NCBI RefSeq assembly: GCF_001613085.1
Contig: NZ_BDBR01000015.1
Location: 62,001 to 126,000, forward strand
Direction of reading: 5' to 3'
DNA: 64,000 nt
From: Nocardia salmonicida NBRC 13393
Lineage (GTDB): Bacteria > Actinomycetota > Actinomycetes > Mycobacteriales > Mycobacteriaceae
The translations under genes and the position numbers were made by a program. The notes under the pieces were generated by a model. It searched no databases. It was not told the DNA's origin and worked only from the letters and a program-made list of their open reading frames with translations. Positions 35,229-44,591 of the stretch are shown here, piece by piece. Position 1 is the stretch's first letter. The number at the start of each line of letters is the position of its first letter.

Positions 35229-35711
35229 TCAGGGCCAGTCGTAGACGGTGACCGCGACGCCGTTGCCGCACAGCCTGTCGGTGATCAGCGGCTCGATCTG
35301 GTCCCAGACTCCTCCGGCCAGGCCTGTGCCGATCCGTGGCATGTGGACTGTCGCGCCGAGGGTGCTCGCGGTGGAGGAGAGGCTGGACAGGCAGCGGCCG
35401 AGGGCATCGTAGCGGATCGGTGCGGTCGTGGCGCGCGAGGTCCGGATGCCGTGCTGCCCGATCATGTTGGCGACGTGGAGATCGTCGTCGACAGCGACGA
35501 GTTGGACGGCGCCGAGGGCGAAGTCATTGGCGATGCGGTCGCGGTGCCAACGCCGATAGGACTGTTCTGATTCTGGCCACCGATGCGATATGGCGGTGAC
35601 GAACCCGCGGCCCCAGCGTCCGGCGTCATTGACGATGTGGGCGATGATCTTCGGCCCGTCACCGGTGGGTGTGGTGGCGTCCTCGGTGATGTAGCTGATC
35701 GGTAGGGACAT
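35229..35711 (-). CDS. Macro-domain protein (ADP-ribose binding)
   Basis: Protein of 160 residues from ATG 35711. It shows macro-domain landmarks: IIAHIVNDAGRWGRGFVTAI, the VANMIGQ strand, and HMPRIGTGLAGGVWDQIE with the phosphate-binding GTGLAGG loop. Such proteins bind or hydrolyse ADP-ribose derivatives in the cytoplasm. Together with the ADP-ribosylglycohydrolase at 3598 it makes a second ADP-ribose gene in the window. Confidence 0.88.
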   Translation of the reverse strand: MSLPISYITEDATTPTGDGPKIIAHIVNDAGRWGRGFVTAISHRWPESEQSYRRWHRDRIANDFALGAVQLVAVDDDLHVANMIGQHGIRTSRATTAPIRYDALGRCLSSLSSTASTLGATVHMPRIGTGLAGGVWDQIEPLITDRLCGNGVAVTVYDWP

Positions 35712-35776
35712 GGGGGAGCCTCCTCGTCGTCGGCGCGTGACGGTAGCAGCGGGTACCGACAACGAGAGGTAGCAGA

Positions 35777-37180
35777 TCAGCTCGATCCGCCGCCGGTGAG
35801 CAGTTCCCAGTGGAGACGGCTCGGACCGGTCGGTCCCGAGACGTTGGGATGGGTGGCGAGCCAACGCAGGACACGCTGTTCGACTTCAGGGTCGGCATAG
35901 GCGACATCGGGGAGTTCCATCAGATGACGTACGCGTGCGTGCGCGCGCATCACCTGGGGGTCGTCCCTCGCGCACCAGGGCGCTGCTGCCGCGACTGCTG
36001 CGGAACGGTCGTCGGGCTGCTGCTCGGCGCTCCCGCCGAGGCGGGCCTCGTTCAGTGCGTCCGTGCGGACCTGATGTTCGAACCAGGGAAGCAGTGTCTT
36101 GCTGTTCCAGCGGTGATGCGCCACGGCGAGGTCGGTGTCGGAGACGTGATCGACGTGGTCGGCCACCCATTGTGCTGACAGCAGTGCCTGTGGAATGCCC
36201 AGTCCGAGGGTGGGGTTGGTGTGCATCGCGGCGTCACCGACGGTGAGCAGACCGGTGACGATCGGCTCACCGTCGGCGACAAGGCAGGTGGTGCGGTTGT
36301 CCAATCCGGCCATGGCGTGCACGTCGCTGACAGGGTCGCTGTCGAGATCGAGCCACTCGCGGCAGCCGGGAAATCGTCGCGCGACGGCTTCGAACGTCGC
36401 AGGGTCACGCAGCGCGGCCCTCGTGGGATCGCGAGTTGAGACCAGCAGGTGAACCGCGAAGATGCCGTTGTCGCTGGGGAATACGCCGCCGCGCGCGAAT
36501 GGCGTCGACGAGCCGGTGACCGCGGGTTCGGGCTGGCGGACATCGTTGGGGCGGCGCCGGTACCACCGGCAGAAGTAGGCGATGTTGGTGCGGTGGCTTC
36601 GCGTTTCCGGTGCGCGCACACCAGCTTCGACCAGCCATCTCGGGATCGGCGAACGCCGTCCCGCGGCGTCGATGACCAGATCCGCAGGCACCACCGTGTG
36701 ATCGCAGACGACACCGGTGACGCGTAGCGCGCGGGTTGCGCGGTCGATTCGTAGCCCGGACGGTGTTGCTCCGTGCGAGGTCCGGACGCGGTGTTGGTGG
36801 CCTACCGCGACGGCGAGTGCGTGCTCGACGACGATGCGGCGGGCGCGCACCGTCACCAGATCCTCATCACCTGGCTTCGGTACCGGTCGGTGCGGAAACG
36901 GGTCGAAGGCGTGGTGTTCTTGTGCGCCGAGCTCGATCATCGCGGCGTAGACGTCGGGAGCTCGAGCGCGCAGCACCGTGCGCACCGGGGCGTGCAACGT
37001 ATGCGGTTGCACGGCCTGAGGCACGCTGGGGCGCCGCCAACCGAAGAAGTCTTCGTCGAGATCCACTCCGGCGCTTCGGCGTTCCTTTTCCAGCACCGTG
37101 ATGTCGTGGCCGCGCCGTCCCAGGAACAGCGCGACGGCAAGCCCCGCGATCCCACCACCAACAACGACGACCTTCGCCAT
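35777..37180 (-). CDS. FAD-dependent monooxygenase/oxidoreductase
   Basis: Protein of 467 residues from ATG 37180, with GAGGGG upstream. The Rossmann motif VVVVGGGIAGLAVALFLGRR opens the protein, with the acidic end of strand 2 at VLEKE. The middle has VIDAAGRRSPIP, and the second FAD motif is LTVGDAAMHTNPTLGLGIPQ. This order is typical of PHBH-type FAD monooxygenases and relatives. No membrane segment; substrate unknown. Confidence 0.88.
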   Translation of the reverse strand: MAKVVVVGGGIAGLAVALFLGRRGHDITVLEKERRSAGVDLDEDFFGWRRPSVPQAVQPHTLHAPVRTVLRARAPDVYAAMIELGAQEHHAFDPFPHRPVPKPGDEDLVTVRARRIVVEHALAVAVGHQHRVRTSHGATPSGLRIDRATRALRVTGVVCDHTVVPADLVIDAAGRRSPIPRWLVEAGVRAPETRSHRTNIAYFCRWYRRRPNDVRQPEPAVTGSSTPFARGGVFPSDNGIFAVHLLVSTRDPTRAALRDPATFEAVARRFPGCREWLDLDSDPVSDVHAMAGLDNRTTCLVADGEPIVTGLLTVGDAAMHTNPTLGLGIPQALLSAQWVADHVDHVSDTDLAVAHHRWNSKTLLPWFEHQVRTDALNEARLGGSAEQQPDDRSAAVAAAAPWCARDDPQVMRAHARVRHLMELPDVAYADPEVEQRVLRWLATHPNVSGPTGPSRLHWELLTGGGSS

Positions 37181-37236
37181 GCTGAGCTCCCCTCACCTGG
37201 GCCGGTTCTGAAGTTGAACGCCTGTGCGGGGCTGGG

Positions 37237-38673
37237 TTACCGCTGTTGGTGGGCGGTGTCGAGCTGGTCGCGGGCGAAGGTGGTGTTGTGGGGCCAGTCG
37301 GTGGTCAGCAGTTTCTCGAGTCCGGGGCTGTCGCTGGTGAACCGCTCGGGGGCGGGGGCGGTGATGTCGTCGAGCAAGTCGGCGATGAGCTGGGCGAGGG
37401 TGCTGGTGCCGCTGCCTCGATAGCCCCAGTTGATTCCCGGGGCGTCGCGGCGCGGGACGAAGTGGATGGTTCCGTCGGCCAGGCGGACCCAGATCGGTTT
37501 GTCGAGGGTGAGCGCGGCCAGCGCGCTGGTCGTCGGCAGTCGATGGGGGACGGCGGCAACGATGTCGCCCGAGGCCAGGCGGACTGCGGGCGCGTCGGTG
37601 GCCGGGTCGGTCAGGTAGTCGGTGATCGTGGCTTCTTCGCCGGGGGCCAGATGCCCGTAGAGGATTTGGAAGCCGGCGCTGGGGGCGGTGGGGAGTAGGC
37701 GGGCAGCCCATTCGACGCCGAGTCCAGCGCTGGGGTCGACACGTTCGGCGGCGGTGTACGGGAATCCGTCGGTGTGTCCGGAGGCGAGGACCGCGAGAAC
37801 GGCCTCGTGAGCGAGGGTGTCGGTGCGCGCGGTGACGCTGAGCCACCCGTCGCGCAGCACGACGTCGTTGAGCTCGACGGGTTCGGGTGCCGGCGGATTG
37901 GTCGCGGCCAAGACAGTCCACTGCGCCCTGTTCGGGTCTGCGGCCATCTCCTTGACCGTCTCGGCGACGTCGTTGCTCGCGCGGCACAACGAGCCATGGG
38001 CGAGATTGACCAGCACGGCGTGGGCGGTGGTGGTGTCGGGCAAGGTGTCGGCCAGCCGCAACAGCGGCGCCGGGTCCGGTTGCGCGCCGGTGACCGACAC
38101 GATGGCCGTCGGATCGCCGGGTTGCCACTGGCGCATCGCGGCTGTGTCGCGGAGTCCGTCGGGCCAATATGGTGCCCGTCCGCCCAGGAGCAACGCGAGC
38201 TCCGGCCAGACCGGTTTGACGGACTCGAGGATGGTGCCGTGCTCGTCGTGGACCGCCAACGTCGGCCCGCGGAACCCGAAGTCCGAGCGGATCCGGATCA
38301 CCCGCGGCACCTGCGGGACCAGGGTGGATGCTTCGGCGGCCAGTCGGTCGCCCCAGAGCGTGAGCACGGTGGGCCACAGCAGCCGCAGCACGATGCCGTG
38401 CACCGACCAGTCTTGGACCACTGCGTCCTTGATCTCACGTGCTTGCTGGTAGACCGCGTCTCCGCGTGGCCAATATTGCAACGGCACCACGGCGGCGGCG
38501 TCGGGGGCGTGTGCAGCCAGCCATGCCCATACCTGATCCGCGTGCCAGCGGGGCTGTCCGTCGGCGTCGCGGTGGCTGTCGGGGAATCCCGGTTCGCGCA
38601 GCCATCGCCGATCGGCGCCGAATTCCTGGCTCAGCTCGTCGTAGTTCAGTTTGTCGATCTCCCACTGCGACAT
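37237..38673 (-). CDS. Large hypothetical protein with excisionase-like N-terminus
   Basis: Protein of 478 residues from ATG 38673 after AGGAGG. The first 60 residues (RRWLREPGFPDSHRDADGQP then RWHADQVWAWLAA) resemble the AlpA/excisionase type of winged HTH. The remainder is alpha/beta with repeated short strands (LPDTTTAHAVLVNLAHGSL; AVLAVLASGHTDGFPY). No known family recognised. Confidence 0.6.
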   Translation of the reverse strand: MSQWEIDKLNYDELSQEFGADRRWLREPGFPDSHRDADGQPRWHADQVWAWLAAHAPDAAAVVPLQYWPRGDAVYQQAREIKDAVVQDWSVHGIVLRLLWPTVLTLWGDRLAAEASTLVPQVPRVIRIRSDFGFRGPTLAVHDEHGTILESVKPVWPELALLLGGRAPYWPDGLRDTAAMRQWQPGDPTAIVSVTGAQPDPAPLLRLADTLPDTTTAHAVLVNLAHGSLCRASNDVAETVKEMAADPNRAQWTVLAATNPPAPEPVELNDVVLRDGWLSVTARTDTLAHEAVLAVLASGHTDGFPYTAAERVDPSAGLGVEWAARLLPTAPSAGFQILYGHLAPGEEATITDYLTDPATDAPAVRLASGDIVAAVPHRLPTTSALAALTLDKPIWVRLADGTIHFVPRRDAPGINWGYRGSGTSTLAQLIADLLDDITAPAPERFTSDSPGLEKLLTTDWPHNTTFARDQLDTAHQQR

Positions 38674-38752
38674 GGGGCGGCCCTCCTGTTCGACTGTGCC
38701 GAATGGGTGTTTCGGCAATGGATTTCGCTGTCACCAGCCTGGTTGTGGAGCT

Positions 38753-39361
38753 TCACCAGGCGCTGGGTTCGGGCCGTCGGGGCCTTCGTCGGCCTGTCGG
38801 GTTGTCGTTGCTGTCGGTGTTCGCCCAGGTCGCGCCGCCGCGCCAGAATGGAGCCATGTGCTCGCAGGTGTGATCGGGTTCGGTGTCGGCGTAGTCCTCG
38901 CCGGTGCGTTCGGCCATCAGCAGCCAGAACGACTTCGCCGTGGGCATATGGCGGCTGGTGAGCCAGGTGTAGCCGGGGATCTGCTTGCGTATGTCGGCCA
39001 GCACGCGGGTTGCGATGCCTTGTCCCTGCAGGCTCGGGTTCACGTCGAGGTTGCCGATGAAGGCGCGGCGGCAGTGGTGGCAAATCAAATAGCTGACCTT
39101 CCCGACCGGCCAGCCGTCTCGGTCGCGGTGGTACAGCGTGATCGAGCGGACGTCGGTGGCGGCACCTGCGGTGATCGGCGGGCCGAAGGCCTCGAACCTG
39201 ATGGTGCGCAGGGTTTTCCATCGTCGGTATCGTCTCTGCGGGTTCAGCGCCCGCAAAAACGGGTGGGATGGAGGTGGCCGCAGGTACTGCGCGTACACAT
39301 CCTCGGCCTGCTCATCGACGTCTGCAGAATCGCTGTCGGTGTGTTCACCCACCATAGTCAT
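38753..39361 (-). CDS. GNAT-like protein (intact copy)
   Basis: Protein of 202 residues. The central part has a strand-helix GNAT layout: SYLICHHCRRAFIGNLDVNP followed by the acetyl-CoA loop SLQGQGIATRVLADIRKQIP and TAKSFWLLMAERTGEDY. A near copy at 54624-55305 is broken. AAGGGGG precedes the ATG. The block upstream (39361-39431) is strongly conserved between the two loci. Confidence 0.8.
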   Translation of the reverse strand: MTMVGEHTDSDSADVDEQAEDVYAQYLRPPPSHPFLRALNPQRRYRRWKTLRTIRFEAFGPPITAGAATDVRSITLYHRDRDGWPVGKVSYLICHHCRRAFIGNLDVNPSLQGQGIATRVLADIRKQIPGYTWLTSRHMPTAKSFWLLMAERTGEDYADTEPDHTCEHMAPFWRGGATWANTDSNDNPTGRRRPRRPEPSAW

Positions 39362-39431
39362 TGGCCCCCTTCGGCATTGCGCCGATTGTGCCCTCGGTCA
39401 CCGACAGGTTCTGCTCATCCGCATCTTCTCG
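39361..39431. promoter_or_regulatory. 71-bp promoter block shared with 55311-55381
   Basis: Contains the ribosome binding site and probable promoter of the GNAT-like gene on the minus strand. About 64 of 71 bases match the block at 55311-55381. Coordinates include the A of the start codon region at one edge. Confidence 0.65.
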
Positions 39432-39448
39432 GGGAGCACGGCTGAGTT

Positions 39449-40393
39449 CTACGTGCGCGGCCTGACGTTTCTGAGCCTGTTCACATCGCGCTGGCTCATC
39501 CCGAGCTCAACGTTCGGGCCATCGATGTGCCGGTACGGGTATTTCGCAATGAGGGCGGCAGCGATGAGGTCACCGTTGGACACGTAGGAGCCGATCGCTC
39601 TCTGCACCACGTGTTTCATGTCGTAGGAGCCGATGGGGGTGGATTTGATCGGGCGGATGTTGTCTCGCAGCAAGGCCGCGATGTTCATGATCGCGGCCTC
39701 GTGGTTGGTGAGTGCGCGTCGTTCCTCCTCGAGCGCAGCGCGGTGCTGCGCGAGGGTGCTACCCGGCTCGCGGTACACGCCGATACCGGAGCAGTTGAGC
39801 GCTGGGTTCTGTTCCATCACCTTCGCCAAGGTCAGCATCGGCCCGAGGGCCGCGGAGTTGATCTGCGGGATGGAAGGCGGCGTCGTCGCCGGGCGCCGCC
39901 GGACGGGCTCGCCGCGGCGGCGACGGCAGCGTGCGTGGTCGCACCGGGAGCCGTCGGGGATTTCACGAACGGTCAATCGCGACAGCGCGCCGGCCGCTCT
40001 CATCCCTTCGAGCACGCCGGGCAGATGCTCGCGCTTGGTCACCGAGTAACCGCTCAAATTCCCGATCCATAGATCTCGTTCCTCGGTGGGCCGGTCCTGC
40101 AGTGCCCCGCAAGCCTTTCGAACCACATCATCGAGCTCCCACCACCGTGGGCCGGAGCTGACCGTGACCGCCATTAGCGGGCCGTGCTCGGCAGCGATAC
40201 CTGTCCAGAATTTGCAATAGGTCCACGTCGTCCAGGGCCGCAGCGGCGGAAGGAGCTGCGAAGAGCTGGAAGGTATTTCGGTCCCGGCTGGGGCGGCGGG
40301 GATGTTGAGTTGGCGGCGCGCGACCATGTACGGGGTATCAGTCTGGGCCTGGTGGCTGCGGACCTTGGCCTTGGTGCGGCGGTTGCGAGTCAT
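39449..40393 (-). CDS. Hypothetical protein with basic SY-type N-terminal tag
   Basis: Protein of 314 residues from ATG 40393, with GGAGC upstream. It opens NRRTKAKVRSHQAQTDTPYM and VARRQL, a basic tag similar to that of the divergent gene at 40779 and of the gene at 32865-34286. The rest is unrecognised, with a basic region (CDHARCRRRRGEPVRRR) and a C-terminus (GSYVSNGDLIAAALIAKYPY, then PNVELGMSQRDVNRLRNVR) that resembles a DNA-binding element. Confidence 0.6.
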   Translation of the reverse strand: MTRNRRTKAKVRSHQAQTDTPYMVARRQLNIPAAPAGTEIPSSSSQLLPPLRPWTTWTYCKFWTGIAAEHGPLMAVTVSSGPRWWELDDVVRKACGALQDRPTEERDLWIGNLSGYSVTKREHLPGVLEGMRAAGALSRLTVREIPDGSRCDHARCRRRRGEPVRRRPATTPPSIPQINSAALGPMLTLAKVMEQNPALNCSGIGVYREPGSTLAQHRAALEEERRALTNHEAAIMNIAALLRDNIRPIKSTPIGSYDMKHVVQRAIGSYVSNGDLIAAALIAKYPYRHIDGPNVELGMSQRDVNRLRNVRPRT

Positions 40394-40778
40394 CGTGAGC
40401 TCCGTCTCGCGGGATGTCCCACGCCCGATCCCGCCGGGGTACTTGGATGACCTGGCGTTGTCGCTGCTGCTACGCGATTCGGGCGGGAACCTTGTCTTCG
40501 CTGCCGCGGGCGGGCGTGGGCCGTCGCGGCTCGGAGCGGGCACGCGTAACCGTGCCGCAGAGAAGTTTACCGCGGACGCGTCAGCGCGAGGTCGTGGACA
40601 GCTACAGTATTGGATGCAGTAGCGCCCGCCTGATTCCGAGCCGATCCGAGCCCCGCGTGCTCCCGGCTACGATCCGGAACAAGGTCCGCCCTTCGGGCGC
40701 GGATCGCGCCGAGAGACGCTGTTGGCCAGTCATATTCACCTGGCGGGGGACGCGGGACGCTGCCGGAGAGATGGTCTG
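40394..40778. other. Divergent 385-bp promoter region
   Basis: Between two divergent genes. Close to the minus-strand start, CCCACGCCC (40418-40426) belongs to a box shared with 34305-34322. A GGAGAG ribosome binding site precedes the plus-strand ATG at 40779. A weak TACAGT hexamer lies near 40604. No gene visible inside. Confidence 0.4.
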
Positions 40779-41504
40779 ATGACTTCCAACGCGCGCCGCA
40801 AACAACGTGCCCGATCCCGCAAAGCGGCCCTGAACCTGTCCTATGCGGCCGCCCGGCACATGGTGGTCGGCACACCGGATGAGCTGACGTTGTGCCCGGC
40901 CTGGTGTGTCGAGCACCGATTTCACGAAGGTGATGGGCTGGATCCGGCCGACACCGGATTTGCCGTCCACAACGGGGTCTCGGTCCCGGTCGGCCGCTCC
41001 GAAGCGGGTGGGGACACCGCGATCCAGCTCAGTGCGACGATCGACGCGCTCCCGGCGACAAGCACGATCGATGTCGTGGTGCATGCCGGAGTCGAGGGCG
41101 ACCTGTGGTGGACCTTGTCCGAGGCCGCGGTTGTGCACGCCGCACTGGGCGAGTTGATCGACGCGGCCGACGAGCCGCTGGATGCCTCTGGATGTCCGAG
41201 CTGGTGTATTCGCCACACAGTCATCGACGCGGATCGCCTCGACCCTGCGAGCGTGGAGTCGCTCCTTCACGCGAGCGCGCCGATCCCGGTGCCTTCGATC
41301 CACGTGGGCGAGCTCGCCGCGCACGTCGAGACCGATGTCGACACCGCTGGCCGTCGAGTCGACGAGATTCTCATTACCGCCGGTGAATTCGCGCCGGTGG
41401 TGTGGCTGCTCGACGCCGCCCGTACCGCGCACTCGGTGTTCGCCGCTGCACTGCTCACCGCGTCGACCGATCCGCGGTTGCCGCCGGCGGCAATCCCCAG
41501 CTGA
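40779..41504 (+). CDS. Protein with two CPxWC (DUF6907-like) repeats
   Basis: Protein of 241 residues from ATG 40779. The N-terminus NARRKQRARSRKAALNLSYA is the basic SY tag. Two homologous units follow, each starting with the cysteine motif (CPAWCVEH and CPSWCIRH), with LDPA downstream, a strand block, and a helix AVVHAALGELIDAA or AARTAHSVFAAALL. These resemble the DUF6907 domains of actinobacteria, of unknown function. Confidence 0.7.
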   Translation: MTSNARRKQRARSRKAALNLSYAAARHMVVGTPDELTLCPAWCVEHRFHEGDGLDPADTGFAVHNGVSVPVGRSEAGGDTAIQLSATIDALPATSTIDVVVHAGVEGDLWWTLSEAAVVHAALGELIDAADEPLDASGCPSWCIRHTVIDADRLDPASVESLLHASAPIPVPSIHVGELAAHVETDVDTAGRRVDEILITAGEFAPVVWLLDAARTAHSVFAAALLTASTDPRLPPAAIPS

Positions 41505-41564
41505 GCCGATGCCGCCGGACGGCAGGTCAAGGCGCGCCTGCCGTCTCGGCGAGACCGGCTACTG

Positions 41565-41940
41565 TCACGCTGGCCGGTCAGATAGTAGTGCCGCGAATTC
41601 TGCGTGGAGCACGCAGAATTCGTTCTTCCAGGGATCCTGGAGGACCCAGAATTCCAACCCGCGTTCTTGCTGGTGATCGACGCTCACGGCACCGAGCGCT
41701 TCGAGTCTGGCGTGTCCTCGGCGTCGGCATCGTCGGTCTCGATGTCGAGGTGCATCCGGGATTTGGACGACTTGGGGGTCGGTGGTCGCTTGGAGCAGTA
41801 TCCGGACGTCGGTGTCAGGCATCTGGAGTCGGCGGTATATCCGTTGGCTCTGCTCGATGTTCGTTTCCTCGGTGGCGCCGAGGGCTCGGCATCAGAACCG
41901 CGTCGCACAGTCGAGGTCGTCGAACATCGATCGCCTATAT
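41565..41940 (-). pseudogene. VOC/glyoxalase-like gene, degraded copy of 59481-59882
   Basis: The intact paralogue allows reconstruction. Going from the N-terminus: a one-base insertion in the first strand (AIDV), a Trp codon mutated to TGA (RF*CRALGA), then EETNIEQSQRIYRRLQMPDT in frame, a frame change before SKSRMHLDIETDDADA, and another before RLEALGAVSVDHQQERGLEF. The end retains LQDPWKNEFCV. It cannot encode a full protein. An 11-bp perfect inverted repeat (41595-41605 and 41611-41621, spacer 5) lies inside. Confidence 0.85.
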
Positions 41941-43728
41941 GTGCGGGTCGTCTTCGACAGCGTCGTCCGGTCGGCTGAGAAGCAAAAAGCTCAACCGGCG
42001 GAAGAGTACCTCCCCGACTGCGAGTGATTCGCCGCCACCGACAACGAGTGGGTCGGCGAGCATAGCTGTTGCGGCCAGGACCGACAGTGCCGCATTCCTC
42101 ATGCCGACAGTCGGCGCGATCTGCGTGAAGAGATCACGCAGATCGCCCGCTCCACGAGCGACCACCGTCGCTTCGAACACCCATACCGGGCCATCTTCAG
42201 GGGAAGCCACGATGGCATCGAGGGCGGTAAGAACCTCGTCGGGATTCCAAGTGTCAGGGTGGGCGTGCAGCCACGCGAGAGTCTGTGCGCGTTCGTCGTC
42301 ATGCACGCTCGGGGCGAGGGGCTCGTCGACCGACGTCTCGTCTACGGGCGCGGGTAGGTTCACCACGACCTGCAGGCACGTTGTTCGCAACGGGTCGCTA
42401 TCGAGAATGGTGAAGAACAGCGTGCGAGTCATCGCGGCGAGTCCGTGACCGACACCGGAGACCTCGTCGAACGGATTGATCTCCCACCCAGGCTCGGAGA
42501 CTGCGCGCTTGGCAAGGGACTCCAACCGGTTGACCGCGTGCGTACTCATGTTCTCTCGCCGAGCCTGCGGATTCTTCTGCGCAGCCACGGCAGCTATGCG
42601 GGCGGATTTCCACACGAGGCTGTAGATCTCGCCCAGGGACCTGTGCTCGACGAGTCTTTCGATCGCGGCCCACATTCTGGCTTGCTGGTTCACCGGGACT
42701 GCGGGCAGATTGTGCTCTTTGAGCTGATCGTTGAGGTAGCGCGCTGCTTCAGCGGCGAGGAGCTCGGCAACCACATCCAGCAGTTCGATGCGACGATCTG
42801 TGGTCATGGTGGCGGGGTTGAGCGCAGCCACAAGCTGGGCATCAAGGCGTTGCGCGGCGGCTTCTGGGCTGCTTCCGCCGGGCACGTAGAAGAAGACCTT
42901 GGTCGGATAGTACGAGCCGGTGAGTTGCGGTGTCGGCAACGTGTCGAGATCACCATTGGCAATCCGCCGTGCGGCATCGAAACTCTCGTGCACCCATACA
43001 AACGCGGCCGCAGGGCTAGAAGCCGCGATGCGTACCAGGTCCGTGTCCACCAAGTCCCCCAGGAGCTCGACAACCTTGTGTCGGTCGGGGTGCCAGGGCT
43101 CTGGCCAATCTGCGACCGGCTCGATCGGCGCGGTGCTGGGGGCGTACCGCAGCAGTGCCAACGCGGCGATCTGTTCTCGCACTCCAGTATCGGGTAGCAG
43201 CCGTTCGGGCGAGGGGAACGCTGCCCCGTATTGCTCGTCGAGAACCTCTTGTTGGATCTGGTGCCACCGATCGCGCGCGTCGTCGCGCACTTGTGCGGCC
43301 TGTCTTTTGATCCTGGCCGCGTCTCTTCCTGCTTTGCGTGCGGGGTCGATGACCGTTTGGATCGCACGCAGCAGCGAGGGAGTGCACTCGACGCAGTCGG
43401 GTGGGTTGCCGATGCACAGTTGCGCGAACGCGGATCGAGACGTGAGGCTGAGCGGCCCAGCGCATCCGGGGCATGTTCGCCCCGGAACGACTGCTCGCAC
43501 CCCTGCTGCGGCGACGGAGTGGGGCTGCTGACCCCACTCTTGGGTGTCGATATCGCGGACCTTCTCACTCCATATCGGCGTCCCGAATTCTTCGGCGAAC
43601 CCGTCTATGGACCAGTAGCGTTCGCCGATCGTCACGAGCTCCGGATCGGCCACATCGTCGGGAATGACGGTGGGGACGAGAGCCGACAGAGCTTCGATGC
43701 CAGTCCGCGATTCGGAAGTCTCGGTCAC
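41935..43728 (-). CDS. Large hypothetical protein with cysteine pairs
   Basis: About 597 residues from GTG 43728; in-frame starts further up are less likely. Two CxxC-type pairs (CPGCAGP and CVECTP) near residue 90-130 suggest a zinc site. Further on the sequence is helical with a long coiled segment (KAGRDAARIKRQAAQVRDDA). A long C-terminal domain is unrecognised. The end abuts the VOC pseudogene. Confidence 0.6.
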   Translation of the reverse strand: MTETSESRTGIEALSALVPTVIPDDVADPELVTIGERYWSIDGFAEEFGTPIWSEKVRDIDTQEWGQQPHSVAAAGVRAVVPGRTCPGCAGPLSLTSRSAFAQLCIGNPPDCVECTPSLLRAIQTVIDPARKAGRDAARIKRQAAQVRDDARDRWHQIQQEVLDEQYGAAFPSPERLLPDTGVREQIAALALLRYAPSTAPIEPVADWPEPWHPDRHKVVELLGDLVDTDLVRIAASSPAAAFVWVHESFDAARRIANGDLDTLPTPQLTGSYYPTKVFFYVPGGSSPEAAAQRLDAQLVAALNPATMTTDRRIELLDVVAELLAAEAARYLNDQLKEHNLPAVPVNQQARMWAAIERLVEHRSLGEIYSLVWKSARIAAVAAQKNPQARRENMSTHAVNRLESLAKRAVSEPGWEINPFDEVSGVGHGLAAMTRTLFFTILDSDPLRTTCLQVVVNLPAPVDETSVDEPLAPSVHDDERAQTLAWLHAHPDTWNPDEVLTALDAIVASPEDGPVWVFEATVVARGAGDLRDLFTQIAPTVGMRNAALSVLAATAMLADPLVVGGGESLAVGEVLFRRLSFLLLSRPDDAVEDDPHI

Positions 43729-43789
43729 GCGGGAGATTCTATGTCTCGCTACAGCATTCACGTTGGCGCATCCACTGCTCCCTGCGATC

Positions 43790-43870
43790 GGTTCCCTGGC
43801 CCTTGCCCCGATGCACCCCAGAAGGCGGCCCTGCGGTAGCTGCCGGGAGACCGTGTAGGGCCAGGGAACC
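43790..43870. repeat. 14-bp perfect inverted repeat with 53-bp centre
   Basis: GGTTCCCTGGCCCT (43790-43803) is exactly inverted as AGGGCCAGGGAACC (43857-43870). It lies in the 341-bp divergent gap 43729-44069 between two genes; the gap holds no gene I can support. It may be an operator or the ends of a small mobile or structural element. Confidence 0.7.
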
Positions 43871-44069
43871 TCGTACTGACATCGCATGCGCCTGTTCGAG
43901 GACCGCCAGACGCAGCTCCGTGGATTGCCGGCCGCCTCATCGACGGCGAAACGGCGGTCCGGTCAACCGTTCGGTTCTGAGCGCCGAACCCGGGCATCGT
44001 CTGAGGAGGCATCGGATCGATCTGGCGATTCGAAACGAGGTTTCGGCGCTCGGCCTTTACGGTGCGAGG

Positions 44070-44591
44070 ATGTCCCGTCGCAAACCAACTATTCCAGAAC
44101 GCGCGCAGTTGGCCCGCGCCGCAGTGGAGTACATCGCGCACCATGTCGAGCGGGAACCTGACCAGGAGCCCTACGATCTGGCGTTCCGTGGGCTAGGCAA
44201 GATCGGATGGCTGCACTCGCAAAGTCGGGACGGGATCGCCGCCTATGCCGCCGGGTGCTGGATCAAGGGCGAGGAACCCTATGCCGGTATGACCCCGGCC
44301 GATCTAGATGACGCCGAACGGGGTCGACAAGCACAGTCGCGGCACGGCCACCGCGTCGCTGCCCAGCACAACAAGGAACTCGAAGCAGCCATCGACACCC
44401 GTGATCACACCAGCGTGCGTTGTGTTGGAGCCACAAAGTCTGGTCGTCCGTGCAACATCGGGGCGCTTCCCGGACGAAACCTTTGCCATATCCATGCGCC
44501 CGAGCTGCAATGCGGTGCGTTGAAACCCAACGGGCAGCGCTGCGCGATTGCAACCGGCGGCCGCGGTTCGTGCGCCGCGCACGGTCGCTGA
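44070..44591 (+). CDS. Hypothetical protein with two CxxxxxxGxxC-C-H zinc motifs
   Basis: Protein of 173 residues from ATG 44070 (GCGAGG upstream). The N-terminal half is helical; the C-terminal half has two similar metal sites: RCVGATKSGRPCNIG followed by NLCHIH, and QCGALKPNGQRCAIA followed by SCAAH. Such modules appear in actinobacterial and phage proteins that bind nucleic acids. Confidence 0.65.
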   Translation: MSRRKPTIPERAQLARAAVEYIAHHVEREPDQEPYDLAFRGLGKIGWLHSQSRDGIAAYAAGCWIKGEEPYAGMTPADLDDAERGRQAQSRHGHRVAAQHNKELEAAIDTRDHTSVRCVGATKSGRPCNIGALPGRNLCHIHAPELQCGALKPNGQRCAIATGGRGSCAAHGR

